Notes: generated from the sequence alone by a model not told the origin. DNA of 64,000 nucleotides from Sthenelais limicola (GCA_942159475.1 OW804098.1:117577374-117641373), one strand, 5' to 3'; positions 11,467 to 21,855 are shown, counted from the stretch's first letter. Numbers and translations: made by a program.

Positions 11467-11766
11467 CAACGATTCACTCAATGTTCGGGACGCTGAGATC
11501 TTCCCGGTATCCCACCAGGAAATAATAATTATTAAGAACATAACAATAGCTAACAATGAAATCGTGATTACATGTTAAACATTATACTTAGTATTAATAA
11601 TTACGGCTTGCTTTTGATTTGAGAAAGAGAAATGGCAGTGTCCTTTGATTGTCTTTGAGTCCGCGTTTTTTGCCAATAGTATGCAGATTTGATTTTATCT
11701 CTTCTCGCTGACTAAAGTAGGCTACCGTAATTACAACAATTTAAGAGAAATACATTTTATTACAAA

Positions 11767-12174
11767 TGTGATGTGTTTCAGGAAAATGAGTCATAAGTCG
11801 CAAAAAATAAATTTTGATATATCATTATATTTGAAAAGATTAGATCAAGCTGATTCCAATGATACTAAACAGTCTAATAATCTAATAAGTATTCTACATT
11901 TTAACTTTGATATTTTCGTTATTGAAAAAAAAGTTTCCAATATTTCTGGGGGTCAATAAACAGTAAAGTAACTAAATGTAGTCCATATGAGGACCTGTAA
12001 AACTAAAAGATATATTAAATAGATTGGCCTGAAATTTGGTACATTAATTGATATAGCTACAAGTAATCAACTCTTCAAAAATCAGAACATTTCAATGATG
12101 TGATCTTGTGAAAAAAACACATTGAAAAATATCTATTTTGCGACTTATGACTCATTTTCCTGAAACACATCACA
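11767..12174 (+). mobile_element. MITE family A copy, full length
   Basis: 408 bp with ~39-bp near-perfect terminal inverted repeats, TGTGATGTGTTTCAGGAAAA and complement. It is flanked by AA on both sides (11765-11766 and 12175-12176). The interior carries the family landmarks GATCAAGCTGATTCCAATGA and TTTCTGGGGGTCAATAAACA. No open frame. Confidence 0.92.
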
Positions 12175-12443
12175 AATGTGTAGTTCCACGACGCATAATG
12201 TGTCGTTAATGTGTGACCGAGAAAGTGAGGACACAAAATCTCTATGAAATTGATGAACTTTTAACACTAAATAAAAGTTGTTATGATTGTTGTCTTGGTA
12301 GTATTAAAAAATATTTTGAATATGCAATATAGTTATAAGTCGGATCTATGATTTTAAGTCCGAACCGATGTCTTCTTAGGAATATTAAAACTGGAATGTT
12401 GTAGATACTAGCAACAAGTTTGGAACAGGAGAGTGAGGACTAT
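12175..12443. other. Non-coding spacer
   Basis: AT-rich sequence with no recognised feature between a family A MITE and the inverted-repeat arm. Confidence 0.5.
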
Positions 12444-12857
12444 GTCCGATGCTATACCCGAGCTTGTTTGACCCTGCTGGGAACCACAGTATGGGGTCTG
12501 GTGGAGGAAATCGGGGAAAGGACCATAAAAGGCCAATAGATTTTATTTTCACAAATCAGGGGTACTGGTCCCGAGCTATAGATGTTCTGAACCTGATTGT
12601 CAACTTATAAATATTACTTATACTTATACTTATAAATCAGATTTATGCAATATTTATACAATAATGAAAGAAAATTCACTTGCACCTCCAAAACGGAAAA
12701 TAAGAGGGGAGACTGAAGGTCCTTTAAGAACTTACAAACAACCTCGGATGAAAGGGGTGACCGCCTGGGCCATCAGATTCCAAGATAAGATGGGGAAATT
12801 TGTTACATCTTTCTGCCGACTCATGAGTTGATACTCTTTTGAATTTACTCTCGTTGA
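12444..12857 (+). repeat. Inverted repeat arm P, left copy
   Basis: Matches the reverse complement of 21052-21681 with clear but incomplete identity. Shared landmarks include GATGCTATACCCGAGCTTGT, AGCTATAGATGTTCTGAACC and AAGATAAGATGGGGAAA. The pair brackets the ~8.2-kb segment holding NLR gene 1. It may be two copies of one dispersed repeat in opposite orientation. Confidence 0.8.
12664..12831 (+). CDS. Small ORF in repeat P, 55 codons
   Basis: The product starts MKENSLAPPKRK and ends CRLMS. The copy in the right arm (21077-21244, minus strand) has exactly the same length with no indel and the same stop position. Many of the substitutions I read between them change the amino acid, which argues against selection on the protein. 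It is not recognised. It could be a remnant of a mobile-element protein or exon, or a chance frame. Confidence 0.2.
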   Translation: MKENSLAPPKRKIRGETEGPLRTYKQPRMKGVTAWAIRFQDKMGKFVTSFCRLMS

Positions 12858-12924
12858 TACTAGCAGTGGGTTTCTAGCGATAGTAGCAAATAAACGATTT
12901 GTCAATTCAATTCAGACCAGTAAA

Positions 12925-13035
12925 TCATGGAAATATATATAAGTGTTTTTATTTCGCATTCATCATACAATTACATCAATAATGAGAAAAAGGTCCTTCT
13001 CCCTCTTTGCACGCATAGGTCTTCCGCGAGTGCCT
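12925..13035. repeat. Dispersed repeat shared with ~40565-40660
   Basis: Both sites read ATATATATAAGT.TTTTATTTC, then a conserved TACA..TACATCAAT, and GAGAAAAAGGTCCT followed by TTGGTCTTCC or similar. TTTATTTC is the complement of an AATAAA-type signal, so these are plausibly 3' ends of a minus-strand retroelement. Confidence 0.5.
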
Positions 13036-14113
13036 TAAATTGTTCTTTTTATATTCAAATAAGACACTTAATTAAGTGCTTATGGATATGTTGTTAATTT
13101 CAACTTCCGATGTTTATATTCTATACACTTATTCATACAACTATAACAATCTAATTAACCTTAATCATACATCACATACGTTTAAATACAAGTTTAAACG
13201 CTTCTATACAACTCCTCTTGTATGAGCCAATTAATAGCCAAAGTAGTGTAAAAGGGCACGCTTTTGGAGCCATTTTTTTATTATTATTCAATCTATCAAC
13301 AAATCCCGCCTCTCACTAGAGCAATTTAACATCGAGAATACATTTTGTTCTTCTCTTGTTCTTTTTTAAAGTTTTTATACTGATCATAATATAATGAAGT
13401 CATGACACATTTTTCGTAAGTTAAAACTAGGATCATTAAACTTTATATAGTTCACATCTAGGACAGTACTAAACATTTAACGCTTTTAATTTAACAATTA
13501 AACAGATTCATGGTAATCACACAATTAATATATAAACGTGTAGCGTCTGCTGTTAATTACCTCAGTCACTGATTAGAAATAAATCGTTATTTTGACTTGC
13601 AATGGTTGAATGTAAAATACTGACTAGTACAAGTAGTATTGTAGAAACAACCTTGTTATAAACATGTGCTGATTGTGATTGAAAATATTGATTCTTAGTA
13701 TCGTAAATGATTATTACTATTAGTAATTAATTAATAATGTTCTTCATTATATTGTAGTTTGTTACCGATAAATGTGCACAGGTAGAATAATTTTTTCACT
13801 TAATGGAACTTGCAAAAATAATGTTGTACGGAATTTTGGAACTATCTCATAGTGATATTCACTACTAGGACAATACAGACCTATAATACATTATGTATTA
13901 TACAATTTGAACACTGGACAATCTATATACAAACATTCGCTATTCAGACACTTAGAAGTTCTAAACGTTTTATTTAATAGGACTACCCAGGAAGACCTGA
14001 TTCCAGAGGGCTAATTTCCTGTTCATGTATCTTGATTATTGTCAGCATGTGAATAAAAGTCTATATATATATATAAATAAATCACTTGAAACTCTCTGTC
14101 CTTGCTAGCTTTA
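13036..14113. other. Non-coding stretch
   Basis: AT-rich, no gene, RNA gene or repeat recognised, apart from a (TA)n run near 14065-14085. Confidence 0.5.
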
Positions 14114-14320
14114 TGGGTCAGATTTTCAAAAATGTACAATTCGCCTTCACCAATCCTCTCAAATAACCCAAATTTCAGACGAAAATAAAGTTAAAAAATT
14201 ACTACAGTTCAACCTAACCAAACAGATTGCTGAAGAGAAACAATGCAATCCCGAATATATGTGAATTAATTACTGAAATGTGTACAGCTGCCAATTGTAC
14301 ATTTTCTGAAAATCTGACCC
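14114..14320 (-). mobile_element. MITE family B copy
   Basis: The left end is TGGGTCAGATTTTCAAAAAT and the right end is TTTTCTGAAAATCTGACCC. Family landmarks TTCACCAATCCTCTCAAATA and GCTGCCAATTGTACATTTTC are present. About 207 bp. It is preceded by TA. On the right the terminal A is replaced by T and is followed by TA. Confidence 0.88.
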
Positions 14321-14570
14321 TTATTCGTCACCCGGACGTGGCCCTTGTTGAACAATGGCCAGAACGACCCTTCAGCTCCACAGGAGAGAAGTATATAAAG
14401 GTTTAATAGAAAAGGTAATAATAGAGAAGTATGTACAGATGTGCTGTATAAAAATACTAAATAAAAAAATAATATGTATGGAGAATCAAATGTAGCCATT
14501 ACCTACATATAGGAGAGATGAGATACAGGCGTCCATATAGATTATAGCTACATTCAATTCTCCATACAAT

Positions 14571-14982
14571 TGTGATGTGTTTCAGGAAAATGAGTCATAA
14601 GTCGCAAAAAATAGATTTTGAGATTCCATTATATTTGAAAAGATGAGATCGAGCCGGTTCCAATGATAATAAACAGTCTAATAATCCAATAAGTATTTCT
14701 AGATTTTAAGTTTGATATTTTCATTTTTTAATAAAAAGAAGTTTGACATATTTCTGGGGGGTAGTAAACAGTAAAGTAACTAAATATAGTCCATATAAGG
14801 ACCTTTAAAACGAAGGGATAGATTACATACATTGTCCTGAAATTTGATACATTGATCGATATGTATATAAGTGATAAGCTCACTAAAATTCAGATCATTC
14901 CAATGAAGTGATCTTGTAAAATAAACACTTTGAAAAATATTATTTTTGCGACTTATGACTCATTTTCCTGGAACACATCACA
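14571..14982 (+). mobile_element. MITE family A copy, full length
   Basis: 412 bp, TGTGATGTGTTTCAGGAAAA to its complement ending GAACACATCACA. It is flanked by AT on both sides (14569-14570 and 14983-14984). The interior is collinear with the copy at 15386. Confidence 0.92.
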
Positions 14983-15385
14983 ATTTATTTGCCACAAGAT
15001 CGCTCCCGAACATAGAACACAGTTCAAACATTGAATATGTGAATACTGCATGAGTTGCGTAGCAACGAGTACAATATTTTAAGCGACTGAAACCAATGAG
15101 TTAGTTAACAGATTTATTATACATGCTTTCAATCATGAAAATAGAAAACATTTGATTCCTAAATTTTAATTTTACCGGTAATCTTAGTAAAAAACAGAGT
15201 GGTTGCCATGACAACCCCATGTAAATCACTAGTGAAATATGAACTATGCGTAAATCACTCTAGATATGATGTGTTGGATGTCAAAGCTAAGGAACAATAA
15301 TCCATCCCACTAACCTGTATAAGCATGGACTACATGGGAAACCAGAGCACCTGGTAAACCAAAGATTTACAATAAATAATTAATT

Positions 15386-15791
15386 TGTGATATGTTTCAG
15401 GAAAATGAGTCATAAGTCGCAAAAACTGGATTTTGAGATACTATTATATTTGAAAAGATGAGATCAAGCCGATTCCAATGATAGTAAACAGTCTAATAAT
15501 CCAATAAGTATTTCTAGATTTTAATTTGATATTTTCGTTTTTGAAAAAAAAAGTTTCCAATATTTCTGGGGGGCAATAAACAGTAAAGTAACTAAATGTA
15601 GTCCATATGAGGACCTTTAAAACGAAAGGATATATTAGATTGATTGTCCTGAAATTTGATACATCGATTGATATAGCTATAAGTGATCAACCCACCAAAA
15701 ATTAGAACATTTCAATAATGTGATCTTGTGAAAAAACACTTTGAAAAATATAAATTTTGCGACTTATGACTCATTTTCCTGAAACATCACA
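15386..15791 (+). mobile_element. MITE family A copy, full length
   Basis: 406 bp with family A termini; the right terminus has lost two bases (GAAACATCACA). It is flanked by TT on both sides (15384-15385 and 15792-15793). Confidence 0.92.
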
Positions 15792-15841
15792 TTTAATCAA
15801 AACTAATTCATTCCTAGAAATGAGTGGCAGAAGTGGTGAGT

Positions 15842-15865
15842 GCCCCCCCCCCCCCCCCCCCCCCC
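15842..15865. repeat. Poly-C tract
   Basis: About 23-24 consecutive cytosines followed by an A-run and C-rich sequence to 15905. The length is likely polymorphic. Confidence 0.95.
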
Positions 15866-16153
15866 AAAAAAAAATAACCCCCAACCTCTCCCCCAGCCCC
15901 CACCAGCTTGGAAACTAAAATTTGTTAAATTTGTTTTTAAAATTAATTTAAGGCCAATAAAAACATTTAAAAAAACAAAACTAGCAAGGGCTGAGCTGAG
16001 ACAGTATACAACACTTACACACTTTAAAAACAAAAACACGTAAAACAAAAAAATAAGTTGGTTTTAAAAATTGGAAAATCTTTTCTTAGCTGACAGAAAT
16101 TAAAACTTGTTTTTGGTAGAAGGGGAAGGTTCACTGTCTACTGGTTAGGGCCG

Positions 16154-16159
16154 TTTATT
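16154..16159 (-). terminator. Candidate poly(A) signal of NLR gene 1
   Basis: TTTATT on the plus strand reads AATAAA on the minus strand, ~210 bp past the NLR gene 1 stop. It is a position-based call. A retroelement-like tail overlaps this area, so the signal could belong to that. Confidence 0.3.
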
Positions 16160-16222
16160 CTAATGATAAACTTGTAAAGCAGAGATAAAAATTGTTGTTT
16201 GAGTTGGTTTTATGAATCACAA

Positions 16223-16252
16223 GTGTTTGGGCTAATTGTGCGCTTCATCAGG
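16223..16252 (-). repeat. Hammerhead-like hairpin, retroelement remnant
   Basis: The minus strand reads CTGATGAAGCGCACAATTAG then CCCAAACAC. It contains the CTGATGA half of a hammerhead core and a short stem, but CAAAC replaces GAAAC. Flanking sequence resembles the short retroelements at 24177 and 45199 but is more diverged. It lies in the presumed 3' untranslated region of NLR gene 1. Confidence 0.35.
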
Positions 16253-16369
16253 TGAGGGCATCTTGTTTAGAGTGGAAATGGAAAATAAATTGAGATAATG
16301 AGGAATATTAATGTACAGTAAGGTACAATATAAGACATATTTTAGTAGTGACAGACTAGCTACACATGT

Positions 16370-19330
16370 TTAAAAATAGTGTATATGTATGTTTGTATTG
16401 GTCTCTTCCACCCCCTTTAGAAATGCTCTGACCTCAGCCCCTATACTATTGTACCCCAGATTTATGTTAGTTAGTGATGTATTCACCCTCAGTGCCTCCC
16501 CTATGGCACATGCACCCTCAGCCCCTATACTATTCCTCCTCAGATTTATGTTAGTTAGTGATGTATTCACCCTCAGTGCCTCCCCTATGGTACATGCACC
16601 CTCAGCCCCTATACTATTGTACCCCAGATGTATGTTAGTTAGTGATGTATTCACCCTCAGAGCCTCCCCTATGGCACATGCACCCTCATCCCCTATACTA
16701 TTGTACCCCAGATGTATGTTAGTTAGTGATGTATTCACCCTCAGTGCCTCCCCTATGGCACATGCACCCTCATCCCCTATACTATTGTGCCCCAGATTTA
16801 TGTTAGTTAGTGATGTATTCACCCTCAGAGCCTCCCCTATGGCACACGCACCCTCATCCCCTATACTATTGAACCCCAGATTTATGTTAGTTAGTGATGT
16901 ATTCACCCTCAGAGCCTCCCCTATGGCACATGCAACCTCATCCCCTATACTATTGAACCCCAGATGTATGTTAGTTAGTGATGTATTCACCCTCAGAGCC
17001 TCCCCTATGGTACATGCACCCTCAGCCCCTATACTATTAGCCCTCAGATTTATGTTAGTTAGTGATGTATTCACCCTCAGTGCTTCAGCTATAGCCCTTG
17101 CCCCCTCATCATCTATGCTATCACTGTTAAGTTTCAAATGCGTCAGCCCAACCCCAGCTTTACTTATCACAAACATCAAAGCCTTGACATCCAACACATT
17201 TAATGAATATTCCTCTAAACAGAATTCACCATTACGTCCAATTACATTGCTGACTTGGCTGCTCAGGGAGTCACTCTGAGCTTCATAGGCCATCTGGCAC
17301 AATCTCAATATTACATCACTGGACATATCCTCACCTAACATATCATTAAATTTAGTCTGTAGGTATCTAGTGTTCAGACTCGCCTGAGAACTGAAGACAT
17401 GTCTTCTTACATTGTCCAGTTCTGTGTCTGAATCAGTATCAAATGCTATCCCATACAAGAATAACTGCAACATGTTCAATCTACCTTCCCCAAATATACC
17501 ATCTAATAGATGTTGTTGTTCTTCACTTGAAGATTGGAGACATTTCATTGCAGCAAAGAATTCTTGGATAGAGAGGTGAGGAAATTCCAGGATGGATTTC
17601 TTAGTTCTTCCCATCACTACTTCTGTAACCTGGACTAGGCCATGCTTCTGTGCAGCCTGCAAATATTTGCTAGATTCTTCTGAATGAATTTGAGGAATAG
17701 CATTAAGATCAAAACATATTTTGGTCAAGCTATTTTCCAGTTTTTCATCGCCAAGAGCTTCATAAGCTATAACAGATAGAATCTGAAAGGCCCTATTTAA
17801 AGGCATGAGTTCAGAAAAAGTTGCCAGAGCTCGTTTTGGATAGGACATTATTAGGTAAGCTGTCAATCGTGTGTATGTGGCAATATCTCTATCTTGCATT
17901 GCCTGACGTGCTAAATCTTCACACAAGACTGACGTGTAATATGTTATTGAACATATTGAGGTCAATATGGGGTTATTTGACAGTGCCTCATGTACTCTTT
18001 TTTGGTCATCTTCGTTGATGTTTTTATCAACATAGGAGTGGATCTCACGTGGGGTGAGCCCCATCACCTCAAGATTTGTATCTGGGCTCAGTAAACTCAG
18101 ACCTTCAAATGGCCTGCTTGTGCACACAAGGGTGGCCCTGGGCAGAAGATTCCTGTTTAGAAGGTTCAGAACTAGCTCTAAAGCAGTTGCCTTGGTGTTT
18201 ATATCCCTGATCTCCCTGACAGTTCTCAGTCTCTTACCAAGCCCAGTAAGTTCATCCAAGCCATCCAGACAAACCAAAATATGCTTTTGCCAATTCTCAA
18301 TCCAAGCTGCGGGAATATTGAAAGGATAGAGGGAACTTTCTGTCAGCAATTCATATAGCGACAATTTGTCTTCAAACAAAGCCAATCTTCTGATGGGGAT
18401 TACAATGACTTGTGAGTATGTTGCCAAACATTTCTTCGCTGCCCAACGCCCAGACAGATGCTGCATCATGGTGGTTTTCCCGATGCCGCATCTGCCTTGG
18501 ACGAGGTAAAATTGAGAAGTGTTGGCATCTCTGGCAATCACGTCTTCAATATTGTAATCACTACTGTGCCTGTCTTCCCTGTGGGTAAGATATTTCTGAT
18601 AAGCCACAGGGTGGTCCTCACTCAGGTAGGGAATTTTACCTACCTGATCTGTCTGTTTTAGTCTCAACTTTACATAATTCTTCTCTAAATTAATCACCCT
18701 ATCTTCCCTGTCAGGAATATGTCCTTTATTCATTATAACATTTCTCAGATCCTGAATTCTACCCTCTATGCATGACATGGCTTCTTCTAGAGTTGGATTT
18801 CTCTGCATCAATAATTCAAATGTTTCTATATCAATGCCAGCTAGACAGCTTAGAAATCCATCAAACAAAGAGCGATCATTTCTGGCCAATCTTTTCACTA
18901 TGATTTGACATAATATTGTTACTTTGGCACGACCTACAGCCAGATCAAGTTGTTCTTGCTCACCTGGTATAACATGGTCCCTCAATAGTTCTAGCACAGT
19001 CTGTATGTCAAGTGACTTCACCATGTGGGGCAGATGTTTGAGGAGGCTGTCCTTCTCCACATCTCCTGGTGGGGTTGACTCAGTTTGGGAATGAGGCAAG
19101 GGTTGTACATGGGGCAAGGGTTGTACATGGGGCAAGGGTTCTACATCAGCCAAGGGTTCTACATCGGCCAAGGGTTCTACATCTGAGGATGGGTTGTATG
19201 ATGGAGAGAAATGTTCACGGCCTTTATATTGGTAAGATTCAGACCCTTCATCATTCCTACATCTTTGTGTAGGACGCCTTGTATAGCGATACCGACTACC
19301 CTCTGCTCTTCTTGATACGCAAGATCCCAT
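16370..19330 (-). CDS. NLR immune receptor: acylation signal, death-fold, NACHT, LRR
   Basis: A 986-residue, single-exon NLR, presumably a cytosolic pattern-recognition receptor that oligomerises by NTP binding. The first Met has a good context (AAAATGG) and an in-frame TAA four codons upstream. Residues 2-6 (GSCVS) with following basic residues form a myristoylation plus palmitoylation signal. Residues 50-80 are hexapeptide repeats (DVEPLA/HVQPLP). Residues ~95-190 look like a helical death-fold/CARD-type domain. NACHT: Walker A GRCGIGKTT at 279-287, Walker B CLDGLDEL at 354-361, sensor-like LVCTSRP at 401-407, and the NLR helical-region signature FPHLSIQEFFAA at 583-594. Nine 28-residue ribonuclease-inhibitor-type LRRs run from ~728 to the end. 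The death-fold call is from helix pattern only. The domain order and NACHT motifs make the NLR assignment firm. Confidence 0.93.
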   Translation of the reverse strand: MGSCVSRRAEGSRYRYTRRPTQRCRNDEGSESYQYKGREHFSPSYNPSSDVEPLADVEPLADVEPLPHVQPLPHVQPLPHSQTESTPPGDVEKDSLLKHLPHMVKSLDIQTVLELLRDHVIPGEQEQLDLAVGRAKVTILCQIIVKRLARNDRSLFDGFLSCLAGIDIETFELLMQRNPTLEEAMSCIEGRIQDLRNVIMNKGHIPDREDRVINLEKNYVKLRLKQTDQVGKIPYLSEDHPVAYQKYLTHREDRHSSDYNIEDVIARDANTSQFYLVQGRCGIGKTTMMQHLSGRWAAKKCLATYSQVIVIPIRRLALFEDKLSLYELLTESSLYPFNIPAAWIENWQKHILVCLDGLDELTGLGKRLRTVREIRDINTKATALELVLNLLNRNLLPRATLVCTSRPFEGLSLLSPDTNLEVMGLTPREIHSYVDKNINEDDQKRVHEALSNNPILTSICSITYYTSVLCEDLARQAMQDRDIATYTRLTAYLIMSYPKRALATFSELMPLNRAFQILSVIAYEALGDEKLENSLTKICFDLNAIPQIHSEESSKYLQAAQKHGLVQVTEVVMGRTKKSILEFPHLSIQEFFAAMKCLQSSSEEQQHLLDGIFGEGRLNMLQLFLYGIAFDTDSDTELDNVRRHVFSSQASLNTRYLQTKFNDMLGEDMSSDVILRLCQMAYEAQSDSLSSQVSNVIGRNGEFCLEEYSLNVLDVKALMFVISKAGVGLTHLKLNSDSIDDEGARAIAEALRVNTSLTNINLRANSIGAEGACTIGEALRVNTSLTNIHLGFNSIGDEVACAIGEALRVNTSLTNINLGFNSIGDEGACAIGEALRVNTSLTNINLGHNSIGDEGACAIGEALRVNTSLTNIHLGYNSIGDEGACAIGEALRVNTSLTNIHLGYNSIGAEGACTIGEALRVNTSLTNINLRRNSIGAEGACAIGEALRVNTSLTNINLGYNSIGAEVRAFLKGVEETNTNIHIHYF
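16412..17149 (-). repeat. 84-bp tandem repeats encoding LRRs of NLR 1
   Basis: Nine consecutive 84-bp units with few differences; the middle seven are nearly identical at DNA level. Variable residues cluster at the position after LTNI.L (G/R, F/H/Y/R), the exposed beta-strand face of the LRR. Such uniform DNA suggests recent expansion or gene conversion and likely copy-number variation. Confidence 0.9.
19091..19183 (-). repeat. 18-bp tandem repeats in NLR 1 N-terminal linker
   Basis: Five in-frame 18-bp units encode DVEPLA/DVEPLP/HVQPLP. The segment is low-complexity, acidic and proline-containing, between the acylated N-terminus and the death-fold region, and probably acts as a flexible spacer. 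Confidence 0.85.
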
Positions 19331-19667
19331 TTTAACTTTTTACCTTTTAGTCACTATGTCCTGTTTTTAACAATAAAATCTATGGGAAATTACACAATAT
19401 AAACCAGGTATTATGTGCAATCATAACAAAAGATTGCAATAGTCTGCAAGAAGTTCAGATGTTGGTCTTGTAACAACGTTGTCTCTCACTGAATGTGGAA
19501 ACGTGGTCTACATTAAAGTCAAGGACAGGAACTCTCCCTCAGGGCAACGTTAAGTTTTAGCAAATATAGAAAGTGTCACATGGACAATCTTAGAACAAGA
19601 TGACAAATTTAATGAAATTCTCATGATCATTTTCTATTGTAGGTTAGTTAAATAGAAAGGATACACT

Positions 19668-19922
19668 GTGGGAGAGTGGTGCCCGAGTGGTGCCCGAGTG
19701 GTGCCCGAGTGGTGCCCGAGTGGTGCCCGAGTGGTGCCCGAGTGGTGCCCGAGTGGTGCCCGAGTGGTGCCCGAGTGGTGCCCGAGTGGTGCCCGAGTGG
19801 TGCCCGAGTGGTGCCCGAGTGGTGCCCGAGTGGTGACCGAGTGGTGCCCGAGTGGTGACCGAGTGGTGCCCAAGTGGTGCCCGAGTGGTGACCGAGTGGT
19901 GCCCAAGTGGTGCCCGAGTGGA
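19668..19922. repeat. 11-bp minisatellite upstream of NLR 1
   Basis: About 23 tandem copies of GTGGTGCCCGA, perfect over the first ~14 copies and with ACC/CAA variants at the far end. It begins ~340 bp upstream of the NLR 1 start codon, where a promoter would be expected. Because 11 is not a multiple of 3, all frames are open and the predicted peptides are artefacts. Confidence 0.95.
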
Positions 19923-20313
19923 GTCCACAATTCTCTGCCCAGTATGCTTGCTGCTGTATGAACTGGTGGCAGGGCAAACAATACAGGGTCTCAGCGGGCC
20001 TTGGTGAGCTGGAAAATCATTATTTCTTTTTTAAAGTTTCATTTCCCCACGATTTCACGATTATGATATATTTTATGTCGAGAAACTGGGCAACAGTTTG
20101 ATTGATACACTTTATATGAACACAGAAACTGAACATCCATTTAACTTATACATATCACTTAAACAACGCCATTGGCGATACCTACATAAACCCTTTTTTT
20201 ATTTTTTGTGGCGGAACTAAAAAGAGTGTACAGAAGCGTTACAAAATAGAAACCTTGAGTTTAGAAAAATAAATTATAGACATTTTGGTCGAAGGGCCTG
20301 GAAAATCATGACA

Positions 20314-20587
20314 TAATATCTGTTCCAGCGAAATTAGTCACAAGTCGCACAAAATGACATTTGAAAAAAAAAGTTTGCAATATTCTTGGGTAGAGTAATT
20401 AATATACTTCATACGAAAACACAAATATATTTATTACAATGTCCTGAAATTTGGTGCATGGATTCATGGGACTTAAAGGGCTAAACCCCTTAAGATCACA
20501 ACATTTCAATAAAGAGATCTTGTAAAAAAAACACCTTGAAAAGTCATATTTTGCGACTTGTGACTCATTTCCCTAAAACACATCACA
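20314..20587 (-). mobile_element. MITE family A copy, shortened
   Basis: The left end is degraded (TAATATCTGTTCCAGCGAAA) and the right end is conserved (GCGACTTGTGACTCATTTCC to CATCACA). It is about 274 bp against the usual ~410, consistent with an internal deletion. Confidence 0.75.
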
Positions 20588-21051
20588 ATTATGAAACAAC
20601 ATAATTAAAGTTTAACATATTCTCAACAACCTTAGTGAAATCTAAGGAGAAGATGGTGGAAAGATGATGTGTAAAATCATTGCCCTTTTTGACATATGAA
20701 TATATAACTATCTCAATTTCTTTTAGAAACAATGCCAGGAATTGGTCGAGGGCATTGCAGGTCTCTCCCGCCTGAACATAACATTCTGAATAATGGTACT
20801 GTCAGACATGGATATTATATTATTATGTAATGATTATTAATTATTAATGTTAATGATGTTGATAAACAAAGCATGTAAGATGTTAATTATATTATGTAAG
20901 GTACCATCATGGAGTGACGCCATATGTTAAAAACGAAGTTATTTATGGACAGTGGGGACCCAGCAGGGGGTCCTCATTTGCATAAGTGAGTAGCGTCACT
21001 CCCGAGGGGTTGAATATGTGAATGTTCTCGCCAAGGCCTCCTCAGTGAGGG
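20588..21051. other. Non-coding spacer
   Basis: No gene seen. It contains a short GC-rich segment (GGGGACCCAGCAGGGGGTCC, 20953-20973) that can form a hairpin, just before the inverted-repeat arm. Confidence 0.45.
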
Positions 21052-21681
21052 CAACGAGAGTAAATTCAAAAGAGTATCAAGTCCTTCGTCGGCAGAAAGA
21101 TGTAACAAGTTTCCCCATCTTATCTTGGAATCTGGTGGCCCAGCCGGTCACCCCTTTCATCTGAGGTTGTTTGTAACTTCTTAAAGGGACTTCAGCCTCC
21201 CTGCTCATTTTCCGTTTTGGAGGTGCTAGTGAAGTTTCTTTCATTATTGTTTAAATATTGCATAAATCTGATTTATAACTTCACAATCAGGTTCAGAACA
21301 TCTATAGCTCGGGACCTGTACACCTGATTTGTGAAAATAGAATAAAACTGAGCAAGTATCATGAAGTAATTCATTTGTTGACTAATTTTCAATCAGTTTT
21401 TTCCATTTGATCATATCTTCCGATTTGATTTGAAGAACATAAAACATATCACTTGTAGCCTACTGATTTCTCCATCCATAGGGCTCATGGTAATTCTTCA
21501 AATCAGATCGGAACAATGTTAAATATGGTAATATCTCCATTTCTCTGTATAAATTAATGAGTTGAAATTTGCCAGAACATGTGGGTTTTATGGCCTTTTA
21601 TGGCCCTTTTCCCGATTTTCTCCCCCAGACCCCTTACTGTGCTTCACAGCAGGGTCAAACAAGCTCGGGTATAGCATCGGA
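21052..21681 (-). repeat. Inverted repeat arm P, right copy
   Basis: Reverse-complement match of 12444-12857. It contains ~230 bp of extra sequence (about 21356-21588) absent from the left copy. That insert itself has inverted ends like TCCGATTTGATTTGAAGAA and TTCTTCAAATCAGATCGGA. Confidence 0.8.
21077..21244 (-). CDS. Small ORF in repeat P, second copy
   Basis: A 55-codon frame starting MKETSLAPPKRK, matching in length, start and stop the frame at 12664-12831. Function unknown; see that entry for why selection is doubtful. Confidence 0.2.
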   Translation of the reverse strand: MKETSLAPPKRKMSREAEVPLRSYKQPQMKGVTGWATRFQDKMGKLVTSFCRRRT

Positions 21682-21855
21682 TATACTTCTATCTCTGGTG
21701 TTTTAAACTCGTTGGTGAGGGTTAATAAACCAATGCAGCAGGACCTCTGAGCTGATTCACGCTTATCCAGACCTCACAGTACGGTTTTCTCCAAGAAATG
21801 CCTACATTAACTAAACTGATCTAATAATCAACTCAAATCAATTCGGGGATCAATT

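Noticed and set aside
16389..17279. 296-codon plus-strand ORF
   Set aside because: Antisense shadow of the 84-bp LRR repeats of NLR 1.
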